Positions 12,153 through 24,635 of a DNA stretch of 64,000 nt are shown piece by piece. Source of the stretch: Ailanthus altissimus (lineage: Eukaryota; Streptophyta; Magnoliopsida; Sapindales; Simaroubaceae); assembly GCA_946807835.1 (NCBI GenBank), contig OX327697.1, forward strand, positions 12,755,501 to 12,819,500, read 5' to 3'. Both the position numbers and the translations under genes were made by a program. Position 1 is the stretch's first letter. Every line of letters begins with the position of its first letter. A model generated the notes under the pieces. That model saw nothing but the letters and a program-made list of their open reading frames with translations. It did not search any database and had not been told where the DNA came from.

Positions 12153-14350
12153 ATGGACAGAACATTGATATCAAGTGATAGGCTATCAAAAAAGTATGAA
12201 ATTAAAGTTGATGAGTTTTTACAATTCTCCATGCTTAGTTATGATAATAGGAGGTCAATTAGATGTCTATGTAACTCTTGTTGCAACTTGGAGTTTCATA
12301 CTCTGAGTTAATAAGAGTTTTAGTACGAAAAAGAATTTTTCCCACATATTTAACTTTGACTAAATATAGGAAAGTTGACAATAATCTTCAACTAGCTCTC
12401 TCAAGTGATGGGGTCAATCCACATAGCACATTTACCATTACTTACAGTTGTTGGCCAGTAGTGATGATAACATATAATCTTCCTCCATAGTTGTGTATGA
12501 AAAGGAAACATATAATGCTATCTTCATTAATATCTGAACCTAAATAGCTTGGTAATAGTCTAGATGTGTACTTGGCTCCCTTGATTGAAGATTTGAAAAC
12601 ACTATGGGATTGTGATGTAGAAATGTATGATGCCTATAAGAAAAAAAGTTTCAAGTTGAGGGTCTTGTTAATGTAGATGATCAGTGAAAGGGAATTTAGC
12701 TTGTCCATACTGTGGGATAAATACATTATCATGTTGGCTTGCATGTAATAGGAAAAATGCCTATATGGGCCACCACATTTTTACCAAATGATCATCCATT
12801 TCGTAAGTTAAAAAACGTTTTCTATAATGTATAAGAGTAGGTAAAGCTCCTACTACTTTGTCTGATCATGAGATTTTAAGGATGATGGATGAAATTGCTA
12901 GTAGTAGTGTTATGGAAAATCATAAGAAATGAAAATAGGGCAATAGTAATACTGAGAAGTTGTTCGAAAAAAAGTCTATATTTTTTGAATTAGAATACTG
13001 GCCATATTTTTTGGTTCGCTATCAATTAGATGCAATGTAAATTGAAAAAATATATATGAAAGCATCTATGGCACATTACTTCATCAATTGGGTAAGACGA
13101 AGGATGTGGTAAATGCTAGAAAGGATCTTGTGAATATGAAATTAGGGATACATTAAACGTGATGAATATTCTATAAAAGAGAAGCAAATGTTCTATAGAA
13201 CTTTATTTGAAACAAGGGTTCCAAGTGATTAATCTTCCAACTTCAAAAAACTTGTTGAATAGATGATTGTAGCCTAAAGTCTCATGATTGACATACTTTA
13301 ATGCAACAATTGTTACCTTTGGCAATTCGAGATTATTTGCCACACAATTTTCGTTATGCTATAATACAGATATGGTCTTCTTCAACTCGTTATTGAAAAT
13401 GACAGTTTGGATAAATTGCAAAGTAACCTAGTTGTAACTTTATGCATGATGGAACACTACCTTCCACCTAGCTTCATTTGACATAATGGTTCATTTGACT
13501 GCCCATCTCATTGAAGAAGTTAGGTTCTGTGCGCCAGTTTAACCTTATATGAAGAAAGTTATATAGATTGATTATATCACGGTTATATATTACTTATCAA
13601 ATCTTTTATTTTACTAACTAATGTAATTGTCAACCTTTAGGGAGCATATGGAATATTTGAAAAGAAATTTTTCTCGCCAAGCTAAAAGCCACCTATGGTT
13701 ACAAAATGGGCATACTCATACTTTTAGTAATTGGCTTTAGAATAAGGTCAAATTACATCACATATATAGTACAAGTTAAATATTTATAAGTTATAAATAT
13801 TGTCCTAAAGTATATGAAATGTAGGTATCTAATGGCGTACAAATGAAAGTGCTTGGCTAGAAAACCTCATTATTCAATCATTACATATGCTAGATACCTT
13901 GTAAATGATTTTAAGTTTGTAACTAGAGCTCAAGGCAACAATCGAGTAACACAAAATAGTGGTGTTTGTGGTTTGCAACGACAATGCAAATATCTAGTTC
14001 GAAAGATAAAAAGCCTTACTCTGGAGAAATGGCATTTTATAAAGTCCTTGATGAGATATGAGAACTCGATTATCTAATATTGAAAAAGGTATTGTTTAAG
14101 TGTGATTGGGTTGATAGTATGAATAGAGTTGTGGTTGATGATTTGGATTTACAATTGTTGACTTGAATTAAATTAGTCATAAATTTGATAGTTTTATTTT
14201 AGCTTCTCATATGAAACAAGTGTTTTATATGAATGATTAAAAAGATCATACTAGATCAGTGGCCGAAAGAGTCAATAAATTTGTAATTAATGATGAGTAT
14301 GATGACATGCTCCTATATAAAAAATATTAGCCTCAGTTGAGATTGACAAT
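12153..14350 (+). pseudogene. TNP2-like CACTA transposase (decayed)
   Basis: Several blocks of a plant En/Spm transposase follow in order. At 12153-12311 is the transposase-associated domain (MDRTLISSDRLSKKYE..., ending in a CxCNSCC cluster and a stop). At about 12380-13130 is Transposase_21 (SSDGVNPHSTF, YSCWPVVMITYNLPP, DVYLAPLIEDLKTLWD, KSIFFELEYWP). At about 13270-13540 is a DUF4218-like part (LKSHD, LMQQLLPLAIRDYLP). At 13830-14330 is a DUF4216-like C-terminus (ARYLVNDFKFVTRAQ, DYLILKKVLFKCDWVD). The Asp of SSDG, an expected catalytic residue, is kept. Stops and frameshifts are frequent, and the part between the first two domains is deleted. It cannot encode a working enzyme. Confidence 0.9.
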
Positions 14351-14547
14351 AAAGATGATGTTGTAATTTATTCAAGACAAGATTGTGAAGGAGTTGGCAT
14401 GCACATACACATAAAAAATGAATAATGTCAAACTCTTATCCTGTTGAACTATTTTGGTGAAACATTCCATAGAAATGGTATTTTATGCAAGTATATGTAC
14501 ATAATTAATTTATGCAAAAATTTACTCGTCAATTATTTGTACGTATA

Positions 14548-15988
14548 TGATGCAATACTTTTATATCTTAAGTTTGAGTGCAAGTATACAATATCGTAAT
14601 CAAGTAATAATGGGACAAAAGAGTTGGATATCGAACCCATAGGGATAATTTTTTCTTTTTACCAAGTACTAAAATTATATCTTTCCTGTAATTATTCAAA
14701 AAAAATCAAAATCTTAAAAATAAAGTTGAAAAATATAAAAGCAATGACACAATGTAAAGAGATTTGGAAAATAATAATATAGAGAAAACTTAGGGTTAAT
14801 ACTATCACTTAATATGCTTTCTAATAATTAAACCTCTAATATTTAAATCTCTTAGTCTTTGTTATTGATCAAAACACTAACGTATTCTCAAGCCTCTCCC
14901 AAGATCATGCAAGTATATCTTAATTTACCAAATACCTAATTCTTATGGTATTTAATAAATTAAGATTCAGTAACAACAAGTCTTATTGATTATATATGCC
15001 AATTAGGTATATTCCTACCCTAATTTGAAACTTGCATATGCAACATTGAATGTTACTCTACAATCATGTATCAAATTATCTAGGTCTAAGTACTATGATG
15101 CCTCTTTTAATTTTATCAAAGTATTACAAAAATAATCACAATATTGATCAGATATAATGAAGCATTAAGAACAAATAATTTGAATAACAAAGAACTAAGT
15201 TTATTAAATATTAGAAATACATGAAAATTAAGCACACATATTGAGTTCAAGTATTAACCCTAGAAAGAAATTTTAGTTCATAGCTACAAGAGTACAACAG
15301 TAAAAATAATAAGAAAACGTGATACAATCAATAACAAACTGATATAGACATCAAATTGCTCTTGATTGCACTATCTAAGAAACTCTTGATGCCGAAGAAC
15401 ACCTTGAATCTCTTTTTCTATAGCTGATTCAATTATTCTCCAATTACTCTCTAAGACTTGTGTTGTATGTCTCTTGAGTGTCTTGTGTATTTTCTACAGG
15501 CTAAAGACGAGTGACCTTTTATAGGGATTGATTTGAGCTTGAAATTCTTAATTCTTATCGGTTCAAGAAATTTGTGATCGCTGGGGTGCTATTATGCTGT
15601 TGCTAGGGCACTGTATTCAAAAGAATGTATCGCTTGAGTGATGAGGACATAGCATTGGAGCACTGGGCTAATGCTGGCACGGTGACTGGTCAACGCTAAG
15701 GCAAAAAATTACGATTGAATAGGTTATTTTTCTAATTTTCTTATTTTGTTCAAGGTCTCAATGTCGGGGCAAAAACTCTTGCAGTTCTGGGGCGATAGGT
15801 ACATATTTTGAATATCTTGCATTTTAGTCCCTGGTTTTTCCTGTTTTGCGTTCCTTCTCTAATTTTGCATCTCTTTCAGTCCATACCTATAAATAAACAT
15901 TAATACACATAAATAGCCTTTTATTCTTATAAAATAATAATATCAAGATAAAAATATGAGAAATTAAATGACAAATATGCCCTTAACA
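14548..15988 (-). mobile_element. Solo LTR B2 inside the CACTA element
   Basis: 1441 bp, minus strand. Left end TGATGCAATACTTTTATATC, right end CCCTTAACA. It is flanked by GTATA (14543-14547) and GTATG (15989-15993), a 5-bp duplication with one transition. The internal landmarks of family B are in order: 'tcgaacccatagggataa' (14633-14650), a TATA box facing left near 15515-15527 and, beyond it, a Cys/Gly-type GC-richer tract (15578-15790). It lies between the two CACTA genes. Confidence 0.85.
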
Positions 15989-16031
15989 GTATGTTGATGT
16001 GATTTTTTATTCTTACATATTAGCTTGACAT

Positions 16032-16129
16032 ATGGCCGAGAGCAAGGACATACTAGAGGGAAGACCGCAAAGAAGAAAAAAGTCTAAGGAGAAATATTTA
16101 CAATTGTCAACACCCGATAAGAAGATTAC
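16032..16129 (+). pseudogene. Start of the second CACTA gene, cut by LTR B3
   Basis: ATG at 16032, open for 32 codons. The product is basic and polar (MAESKDILEGRPQRRKKSKE then KYLQLSTPDKK). It stops only because LTR B3 begins at 16130. Its position after the transposase and before the C48 region makes it the first exon of the second CACTA gene. The basic run could be a nuclear-localisation or DNA-binding patch. The frame is too short to assign a family. Confidence 0.5.
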
Positions 16130-17400
16130 TGATGTGCAATTTCTAGTTAAGCACAAGTGCACGTTATCATACCAAGTAATATAAGAATTAAGTCTAAGTA
16201 TCGTTCCCATAGAGACTTACTTAATCTAATTCTATTAATTAAGTACTAAAATTAATCCTACTTAACTTTTATTCAAATAAAATCTAAAGATGAATGTTCT
16301 CTAATTAGATTAATAAACTAAACCTAATCTTAATCAAAAGCAAACAAGAGTTAAATTCACAAATATAAAAAGAATTTAGGGTTTCAACTTATCTCATAAT
16401 ATTTTATTGAACCTATTAATCTCTTAATTAATCTCTTAATAATAAATTGTTAGCTTCGTTATAAGCCTCTATCAATGGTCAGATAGCTATATCTCATCCT
16501 CATAATTACCTACATGTCTCTGGTAATCAGAATGGTATGAAATTCATTAAGAATAGGTCTAATAATGTCATACATGCCATCTAAGTATATGTCTATCTTA
16601 TATGGAACTTATAATTATACCCTATGATCATGTATCAAACTATCATAGATTAAACACATAAATTCCTTTTTCGAATTCATTATGGTTCTTGAATAATCAT
16701 TATATTGGTCAGATATAAAGAAGCATTAAACACAAAATAAAATGAATCAATCTAATTTATTGAGTTAATAAACTAGGAGAGTTAATAATATCCAACTACA
16801 TATTAAGTTCAAAAGTCTAACCCTATATCAAGAGAATTTAGTTCATAATAAATCTAGGAGTATCAAAACAATGAATTAAAGACATGATTAACAAAGACAT
16901 TAAGTAGAGAAGATAAAAGTAGTACACAATTCATATAGTGTGGCTTATAGAGATTCATTAATTGAATGGAGAAATTACATAGGTATTCTGGTATGAGAAA
17001 ATATTTTAATTATATACAATGATTAGAGATGTGTACCCCTTTAGTAGAAGGAAGACTTATAGCTTCATTTACAGGCTATTTATATGCTTTCAATCATACT
17101 TAATATGTTTTGAGGCTATTATAAGGCTATTTTTGAGGCTGTTTTATACTGGTATTGGGCTATTTTGAGGCTATTATTGGGATTGTTTTGAAGTTGGTTT
17201 TAAGCTTTGTTTTAGCTGTTTTAAGGATGTTGTTGGGGTTGTTTTAAGGCTGGTTTTAAGTTGTGTTTTGGGATGATTTGAGGCTGTTGTTAGGGCTATT
17301 ATGGACAACTGTTGGGGCTACTATTAGTTTTGTTTTGGTACTATTTTACTAATATTTTGGTTCTATTTTGGTGTTATTATTTATATTTTGTTAATTATTC
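16130..17400 (-). mobile_element. LTR B3 (diverged family B copy)
   Basis: Starts TGATGTGCAATTTC at 16130. It continues with the reverse family B landmarks: 'cacaagtgcacgttatc', 'agtatcgttcccatagagac' (16197-16216), then the region with 'cctctatcaatggtcagata'. A leftward TATA (ctatttatatgctttc) lies at 17086-17101. Beyond that is a repetitive U3. No TTATCA right end was found and no copy of the ATTAC flank, so the right boundary (about 17340-17400) is uncertain. Confidence 0.65.
17100..17340. repeat. Degenerate GGCTGTTTTAAGG minisatellite
   Basis: Roughly fifteen short G- and T-rich units built on 'ttttgaggctg', 'ggctattttgagg' and 'gttttaaggctgg' follow one another with variable spacing. 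It sits upstream of the TATA of LTR B3, in the same U3 position where B1 carries its GC-rich array. Confidence 0.7.
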
Positions 17401-17417
17401 TTTTTCTTATGTAGAAA

Positions 17418-18480
17418 AGTTCAAATTAGATTTAAAGAGCAAAAAATAAGTATTTCAATGGATGGGCATCTCTTTAAGGAACTTTAGATATACTTTAACT
17501 CATGAGTATGTTCTTCCATATAAGGATGATCACACATAGTTGAGGTTACCGCCCCTTGAATATTCAAACATAAAGAAACAACATTGGAAGTTACTTGTTG
17601 ATAGAGTGTTATTAGATTCATTTGAGGTCAATTAAATATCAATTATTTTATTTATATGTAATATAGAAAGTTAAATATTAATGATTTCATATATTCACTT
17701 TATGCAGAAACCTAGCGAAAAAGCTAAGGGAAACATACTAAGAATATTTACAACCATTGTTTGGGTAGCACAGGTTACAAAGGCTTGTGTGAAAGACTTG
17801 TAAGTTTTCAATCAATTCAAAAAAATTTCAAATGTGGTAGCTTCAAGAAAAAAAGATAGTAGGCACATGGATATATTTTCCTTATTTGTTAATAATTGCC
17901 TCACATCATCAATAAAAATGAAACACCAATTGTCTACCTTTGGATAGTATTGGGTAGCTCATCTAAGAAGACGGATTATGAGACTATTATAAATATGACT
18001 GAGTTGTCCAATATTTGTCTTGAGATTTGGATAAAGTAAGTCCATTATTATCTTATATCTTGCTAAAAAAATATTTAAAATACATAGTCTCTTATATGAT
18101 TCATATATTATCTAACTTTTTGTTAGGTACCTTTATCATTTCATAGAGATTGAAGGACATGGCTTTTCAATACATAGGTCATCTATACAATGTCAAAACA
18201 TATGCTAATTGGTCTTGCTATATTGCTGAGAATTTGGCATTGTCTCAACCAGGGCAAGTTATAACCCTAAGTAAGAATTTCTTTAAATTAATGTAATTAT
18301 AATACCTTTTTCCTAGTTATAGATGACCAAATTAATAGAATATTTCTTGCTTATAGCAACCATTAGGTGTTAGCTGTTATTGATTTATTAACATCAACTA
18401 TGTTTTATCTTGATTTATCAGGGAATAAACTTTGTGAAGATTTGCAAGATATTGTCTATCAGTTAAGATTCACTTATTAT
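17418..18480 (+). pseudogene. Second CACTA gene with C48 (Ulp1-like) protease end
   Basis: Exon-like pieces lie between AT-rich introns. At 17548-17630 is PPLEYSNIKKQHWKLLVDRV, at 17737-17800 KNIYNHCLGSTGYKGLC, and at 18357-18480 NH*VLAVIDLLTSTMFYLDL continuing SGNKLCEDLQDIV. The last matches the core of Ulp1/C48 cysteine proteases carried by plant CACTA and Mutator elements, where the His of 'HW' is catalytic. Here His is kept, but the next Trp codon has become a stop (TAG). The catalytic Cys region would lie beyond 18509, where the copia element interrupts. Its role in transposition is not established. Confidence 0.75.
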
Positions 18481-18508
18481 TGTCTTAGGTTATGTATTTG
18501 CAATTTAT

Positions 18509-20394
18509 TGTTGGGAATGGTACTTACGTACCATTCAAATTGTTGTATATATATTTATTTATTTAATATTTATACAATAAATAGTTCTTTGATTTGTCAA
18601 TTATTATTATTATTATTTATATGGTAAAAAGCTTGTAACTTTTTGAACACTGTAGGTCTAAAAGAGTTTTAGATTTGATCTAAAAGAGTTTAGGTTAATG
18701 CTAAGAGTTAGCAATTCTAAAGAATTAGAACCTTGTTTGAAATAAGGACAAAGACCCGAGAATACTAGAATAATAATATAGTTGTAAATAGTGCTAAGAA
18801 ATGTCATTGTCCAATATATTCTCAAAAACATCGTTCTTGATCTATGGTTATTGACACGAGTTGATCAGTATTCTTTACAGATCAGTGTATGTTCATATCT
18901 GAATTGTCTAGATGGTTTGTCTTACCAGACCATGGGCTTAACAAAAGTCTATATGGGTATGCAAGTATTTAGTAAGGATTGGATACTGAACAGACTTACG
19001 AGGACCTACAATAAATATCCCTTGAAGCCGTCAATGGAGGGTTTTGTCGAGTTGAGTAGTATTCGTGATCATTTGGCTTGAGTGCCACGGTGATTTATGA
19101 GTGATCTACCATACTTTAGTTCTACGCATATCAGAAGCCTTTCATGGTCTGACTGCTAATGTCGCTAGGTATGTTTTGATGCTCTTAGAGTTCGATGTGC
19201 ATTGATATGGAATATGTCAGCTCATATGGGTGAGTTATATATTCAGGTGCTCTAAGAACATATTTAAGAAATTCTTATGGTGATAAGCGAAAACCCAAAA
19301 AGAAAGAGTTTTTCAGTAGGGTTAAACAGTATTGCAAAGGAGTATATTGATATTGTTCACAAAAATATGAATCTGAAAAAAACTTCACGGTCAAGCATAT
19401 AGAGATTTGATGGTCATAATCTACATCTCTACTCTTCAAGGTATATATGACAGAGGGATTATACGGGTATAGTTGACCTCAACTTGTATGGTTTAATACT
19501 TCATTCCGTAGTTTCTGTAACATGTGTGGGATATTGTTCACAGACGTGCGAAAATATTCTGTAAGACAAATGGAGGTAAACCTAGGGAGTCTCTCAATAT
19601 AAAGTGTACTCGTTGAACATGAGGGTAGCAGAAAGAATTGTACAGATCAATCTGGAAAGGCTTCAGAAAGTAGGATACATTTTAAAACCTTTCTGAAAAA
19701 CTGGTGACAAAGTCTGCAAATGTTACAAACAAGTCCCTATTACATAGAGAAATGCAAATGCATGCATGGCCATTTGTGTGATAAATGACAGCATTTATGG
19801 AGTTTCATGTCACAAATGTCACTCATGCAAAATGTTTACATGGATAAGTGACATTTGTCACTCATGTATAGCATTGCATGGCAACACATGCCTTAATGAT
19901 AGACATGTGGCTACTTAAAAGTCTTTGACTTCTTATAAAAAATGAAATGAGTTTCATCTTTGTAGTAGATTGAATTTTGAATTCAAAATTTGTGAAAATC
20001 AAAGAGAGAAAATGCAAATTTCAAAATAATGCATTTAGGTCCCAAAAACGCATTTTATACATTTGATGCTTAAACCCATTCAAGAGTTGAATTATTTTTT
20101 TATTGTTATACAAAATTAAGATCACAAGTTACTATTTTAGCTGCTTTAATCCCACTAGCTTTGGAGTCTAGAATTGTTCAAGGGTGGACTTCATTGTGAG
20201 CTTAACAAGCTTCAAAGATCAACAATCTTTAATAAATCGTCTACAAGGGTATGTATTCGACTATTTTGTTGTTATAGTTCACTACTGGTATGTATATATT
20301 ACAAATTGTATGCAAACTTGCTGCGTAATATATAATTGTCATGTATTTTTAGAATGTACATAGTCACATGCATGCACCCTAAAACATGTTAACA
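18509..20394 (+). mobile_element. 5' LTR (A2) of copia element I
   Basis: 1886 bp from TGTTGGGAATGGTACTTACG to TGTTAACA, directly followed by the primer-binding site at 20396. It has the family A 5' half (short 'gttagca' region 18690-18725, hairpin 'cctttcatggtctgac' near 19138) but the shorter 3' half with 'acatgcatgcaccctaaaa'. A TATA-like cttataaaaaatg lies at 19933. The left flank is CACTA protease sequence. Flank TTTAT (18504-18508) resembles CTTAT (25353-25357) at the far end, with one transition. Confidence 0.85.
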
Positions 20395-20395
20395 A

Positions 20396-20407
20396 TGGTA
20401 TCAGAGC
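20396..20407 (+). promoter_or_regulatory. Primer-binding site (tRNA-Met)
   Basis: TGGTATCAGAGC, complementary to the 3' end of plant initiator tRNA-Met and the usual site in Ty1-copia elements. It lies one base after the LTR end, which fixes the LTR boundary and the orientation. Confidence 0.95.
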
Positions 20408-20519
20408 ATTTTTTTTTTTTGTGTTCTTGGGTTGTTGGAGTGTTGTATAAAGTGTTGAGAATGCCTAGAAATAGTGAGAGCTGTATTTTGAAATGTTTAA
20501 AGTGTAGAAAAATACTTAC

Positions 20520-20790
20520 TGTCAAGAGAACATCGCAATGCTGCGATTTGAACGTTGGCTCATTCATGTATAGACATGAACATTGTGGAGTTCTACGCAG
20601 AACGCTGTGGCATTCTCAAGGTAGAACTTTAAGGCATTTAAGTATTGAACGCTGAAAGCATTCGCAAGGCAGAATGCAAGTTTGTTGCAAACAGAACGCT
20701 AGAGTGTTAAAGCGTTAAACGCATTCCCGAAGATAGAATGCTGGAGCGTTCAGGTGTTGAATGTCTGGGCGTTGAAACAGTTTGAGGCCA
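20520..20790 (+). repeat. Degenerate AACGCTG/GCATTC repeats in copia leader
   Basis: Within the untranslated leader, 'gaacgctg', 'gcattcncaaggcagaa' and 'agcgtt' return every 20-30 bases with changes (for example 20604-20625, 20646-20670, 20692-20730 and 20733-20760). The tract is richer in CpG than its surroundings. It does not keep an open frame. Confidence 0.55.
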
Positions 20791-21150
20791 GGTTGCATTA
20801 AGTTGAACACATTTACTCAATAATACTAAAGTGTATTTAGGATCAGCAATAAGAGTTGCATGAGTTACAATTGACAATAGTTGTCTATCTTTTAGGTTTT
20901 ACAAAGGCCAATATTGCTAAAGCGTGAGGCTCGAGTAAAATGCTACTTGGATCTACTTCTCATTGCAAAATTTAAAATGTTTAAAATTTATTTTTTTCGT
21001 TTGAGAGATTTATGGGAATATATAAAACAGTAGGAAGGCAATTTTAGATTAAAAAACATATGCTAGTTATATCCATGATCTAAAGCGTTATCAATTTATA
21101 ATTTTGAAATGTTTCCATTAACATCTCTTATTTTTTTTTGTGAAGATAAT

Positions 21151-21860
21151 ATGGCTTCAACCAACGCATTGGTATACATATTTGATGCGAACCTGCTAAA
21201 TGGTGCCGATAACTACTCGGACTGGTTGATGAATCTTAGAATTATTTTGGATTCACAAAAGATTAGATACATAATAGAATAAAGAATACATAGAGATATT
21301 TCTAAAGTTGCCACTAACAAAGACGTTTAAACTTATAAATAATAGGTCGATGACGATTTGAAAGTCAAGTCATACATCCTCACCTCAATGTTAAATGAGC
21401 TTTGGATGGAGCATAGACACATGGATAGTGTAAGTAGTATTATGCTTTTATTTGAAAGAGTTATTTTAGAGATAGACCACATATAGAACTTCACAGGATC
21501 TCCAAAGCACGTTTTCAACTTAAGTTGGCCGAAGGTAGTTTGGTAAGTCCCCATGTACTTAAGATGATTTCCTACATCGACTAGTGCTTTATCTTTTATC
21601 CCAAAGTCTTCTAAAAAGTCTAAAGGAAAGAAAAAGGTGAAGAAGACACCATATTTAGGTTCTCAAAGACAGGTTGCATCTAAGTAGAAAAATCAAAAGA
21701 AAAACAAGGAAAATTATTTCAATTGCGGCAATGACGGACACTAAAAACATAACTGTTTGAAGTACATTACCACAATCTAGAAGAACCCATTAGGTATTTA
21801 CTCACTTATTATTGATGTTTCATTAGCATGTGATGCTTCTAGTGGTGGCAATTAGATACC
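21151..21860 (+). pseudogene. Gag of copia element I (decayed)
   Basis: ATG at 21151 opens with MASTNALVYIFDANLLNGAD and then NYSDWLMNLRIILDSQK, the usual start of plant copia gag (the 'NFxxWxxxL' pattern). A stop follows at codon 44. Further pieces include LTSMLNELWMEH (21389) and a CCHC zinc knuckle near 21715-21765. In the knuckle the first Cys is Tyr and the residue after His is a stop (YFNCGNDGH*KHNC). Several frameshifts prevent a full product. The role was nucleocapsid formation. Confidence 0.85.
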
Positions 21861-21959
21861 GCATATCCTTCTCACATCTACAATATGTTGCAGGGTCTGA
21901 AAGAAATTAGGCAGCTGTATTAGGGAGCAGTCTAATTTTGTGTTAGAAATGGTGATTTT

Positions 21960-24460
21960 TTACAGTTTGAAAAAGTTGGAAATTTTGAATTGATTCTCCT
22001 ATGTAATCGAACTTTAATGTTGTATAATTGCTCTTATGTACTGAACATTATCAGACAGATTATATCCCTCATTGTGTTAGATAGTAAGAGCTATCATGTA
22101 TTTATCCAAAATTATTCCTTGTATTTATATGATGCGAATAATATTTTATTAGCTGAGTGTCAGTTGGTGAATAGTCATTATATTTTGAATACAACAAAAA
22201 ATATCTTAAATGTATAGGTAAACACAGGTAGTAGTTCGGGAGCTTTAAATAACATAGAATTATGGCATATGAGGTTAGGTCATATAGGTGTGAAATGCCT
22301 AACCCATCTGGTTAAAGATAGTTAGATACCTGATCTTACCATAAAACCCTTACCAGTTGTGAATCTTATATTTAAGGGAAGATGACTAAATCTCCTTTTG
22401 TAGATGTTGGACACCAAGCCACTGATTTATTAGAACTAGTATATAGTGATGTATGTGGCCCAATGAATCACACTGCTATGGGTGGATTTCGATACTTTGT
22501 CATCTTTATCGATGATTTGTCACAATATAGACATGTGTATCTTATGAGACACAAGTCAGAAAACTTTGAAATGTTCAATGAATTTTGACAGGAAATAGAG
22601 AAACAAACCAATATGTATATCAAATGCCTTCGATTAGATCGAGGCGGTGAATACATGAGCAATAAATTCACTGCTTATTTGAAGGTGAATGAGATTCTCG
22701 CTCAATACAGTCCTCCAAGTACTCCTCAATACAATGGTGTTTCAGAGAGAAGGAATTAGACTTTATTAGATATGATCCGATCAATGATGAGCTTCACTAA
22801 TCTTCTAAAATATCTATAAGGTTATACTCTAAAAACCGCAGGCAAAAATTAATGAACATAGTTCCATCGAAAGTCATTCCCACTACTCCGTATGAGATAT
22901 GGACTGAGAGGAAACTAAGTCTTAAGTATGTTAAGATTTGGGGTTGTTTTACTTACGTAAAATTTATACAATAAGATAAACTTGCATTTAAGAGTTATAA
23001 GTATCAATTCATTAGATATCCTAAACACTTTATGGGATATCTATTCTATGATTTAAAGGAATGAAATGTGTTCATTGCTCGTAATGTCACCTTCCCAGAG
23101 ACGCAATTTTTCATGGGTTATGAGGATTATAAAAGAATTAAACCTAATGAAGTCAATCCAAAAAGTAATGAACTAACAATGGAACCACAAATTCAATTGA
23201 GTAAAATACCTTTAACACACCCTTCACATAGGTTGGAAAAGATGTCAAGACTACCTATAAGGTATGGATGATATCTGAAGGTGTCTTTGATATTTGTTTA
23301 GCTGAAGAAAAGATCTTATTACCTATAGAGAGGCCATGTTGGACATTGATTTAGAGAAATAGAAGAAGTCTGAAATCTGAAATTGACTCTATGTATGTCA
23401 CTCAAGTTTGAGACTTGGTTCAGCTTCTCAAAGAAATTGTTCCTATTGATTGTAAATGAGTTTACAAGCGTAAGTGCAGCTTAATGGAAAGGTAGAGACC
23501 TTTATAGCCCAAATGATAGCAAAAGGTTATACTAAGGACCTATGATCGATTTTGAGGAAAACCTTTCACCAGTTGCCATGCTAAAGTCGATTCGTATTTT
23601 ATTAGCTATTACTGCATACTATGATTTTAAGATCTGGAGATGGATGTAAAGACGGCCTTCCTGAATGGAAATCTTAAAGAAAAGATTTATATAGAGCAAC
23701 TTAAAAGCTTTACATCCAGCCTAACTTTTAATTTGGTATACAAACTGAAGAAGTGTATTTATGAACTTAAGCAGACTTCTCGAAGCTAGAATCTTCATTT
23801 TGATGAAATAATCAGATGGTTTAGTTTTATTAAAAATGAAGAGGTGTGTGTGTGTACAAAAAGGTCAGTGGAAGCTTGATTATCTTTCTTGTTCTTTATA
23901 TAGATGACATACTTATTATTGGAAACGATATTGGTATGTTATAATCAGTCAAAAGTTATTTAAGTAAGAACTTTTCCATGAAAAATTTGGGAGAGTATTC
24001 TTGTATACTTGGTATAAATCTTTGTAAAGATAGAGCTAAAAGGCTGATAGGACTTTCTCAATTTTCATACATAAAAAATATTCTTGAAAGGTATAACTTT
24101 GTTAACTATAAGACAATTAATGTATTTTTCAAACATGGCATTCATATTTCTAGGAGAATGTCTTATAAGATGAAAGATAAAAGAGTTAGAATGTCTAACA
24201 TACCATATGCATCAGTAGTAGGTAGCTTGATGTATGTAGTGTAATGTACGAGACCTGACATCTATATGGTTATAAGTGTTACAAGCCGGTATCAGTCTGG
24301 TCTAGGTAGTGACCATTGGATGGTCGTTAAACATATTATAAAATACCTTAAGCGTACAAAGGATAAGTTTCTAATTTATGGAGAAAGTGACTTGCAAGTA
24401 ATGGGATACACTGACTTAGACTTTCATTCTAATCCAGATGATAAAAAGTCTACATCAGCA
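21960..24460 (+). pseudogene. Pol of copia element I: integrase, RT, part of RNase H
   Basis: In order: GAG-pre-integrase (LWHMRLGHIGVKCL, 22261-22302); integrase core 22382-22800 with YSDVCGPM, LRLDRGGEY and NGVSERRN, so all three DDE residues are present; reverse transcriptase about 23450-24240 with EMDVKTAFLNGN-like sequence (23638-23672) and the catalytic LYIDDILIIGND (23894-23929); then RNase H beginning GYTDLDFHSNPDD KKSTSA (24404-24460). The order integrase before RT is diagnostic of Ty1-copia. Stops and frameshifts are spread throughout. RNase H stops abruptly at about 24460, where LTR sequence begins. Confidence 0.9.
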
Positions 24461-24635
24461 AAGGTATGTTTCGAATTACCCTAATATTTTGATTTGGTTT
24501 AAATTGATGTGTTTATTATATTGAGAAATTTGATTTCTTAATTCCACTGCAAAATTTGTTTGTATGACATGTTTATTACATTATGATGAATACATTTCAT
24601 AAATATTCACCCTAGAATAATAGCACTTAATAAGG
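24461..24635 (+). mobile_element. LTR A end fragment plus copy of gypsy flank
   Basis: From 'aaggtatgtttc' the sequence aligns with 25192-25352, the last 160 bp of a family A LTR (shared ttaattcc.ctg.aaa, gacatg, caccctaraata). After the LTR end (about 24616) come 'cttaataaggcattt', nearly the same as the 'cttataaggtattt' that follows the next LTR end at 25353. So LTR end and flank occur twice in tandem. Confidence 0.65.

Larger units (their letters stand above)
10630..18508 (+). mobile_element. CACTA (En/Spm-like) transposon, 3' end missing
   Basis: The left terminus CACTACTACCAAAAAAAG at 10630 is followed by subterminal repeats, then a decayed TNP2-type transposase (12153-14350) and a second gene ending in a C48 protease-like domain (16032-18480). 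This order (terminal CACTA, transposase, second ORF) is standard for plant CACTA elements. Solo LTRs B2 and B3 sit inside it, and copia element I starts at 18509 within the protease region. No matching right terminus was seen, and the sequence beyond the copia element is gypsy, so the right end has been lost. Confidence 0.85.

Noticed and set aside
18791..19081. 96-codon open frame in LTR A2
   Set aside because: It lies in the conserved LTR core, is closed by stops in A4, A8 and A10, and has no protein-like features.
20396..20407. Part of a tRNA gene
   Set aside because: TGGTATCAGAGC is only the complement of a tRNA 3' end next to an LTR end. No cloverleaf follows.
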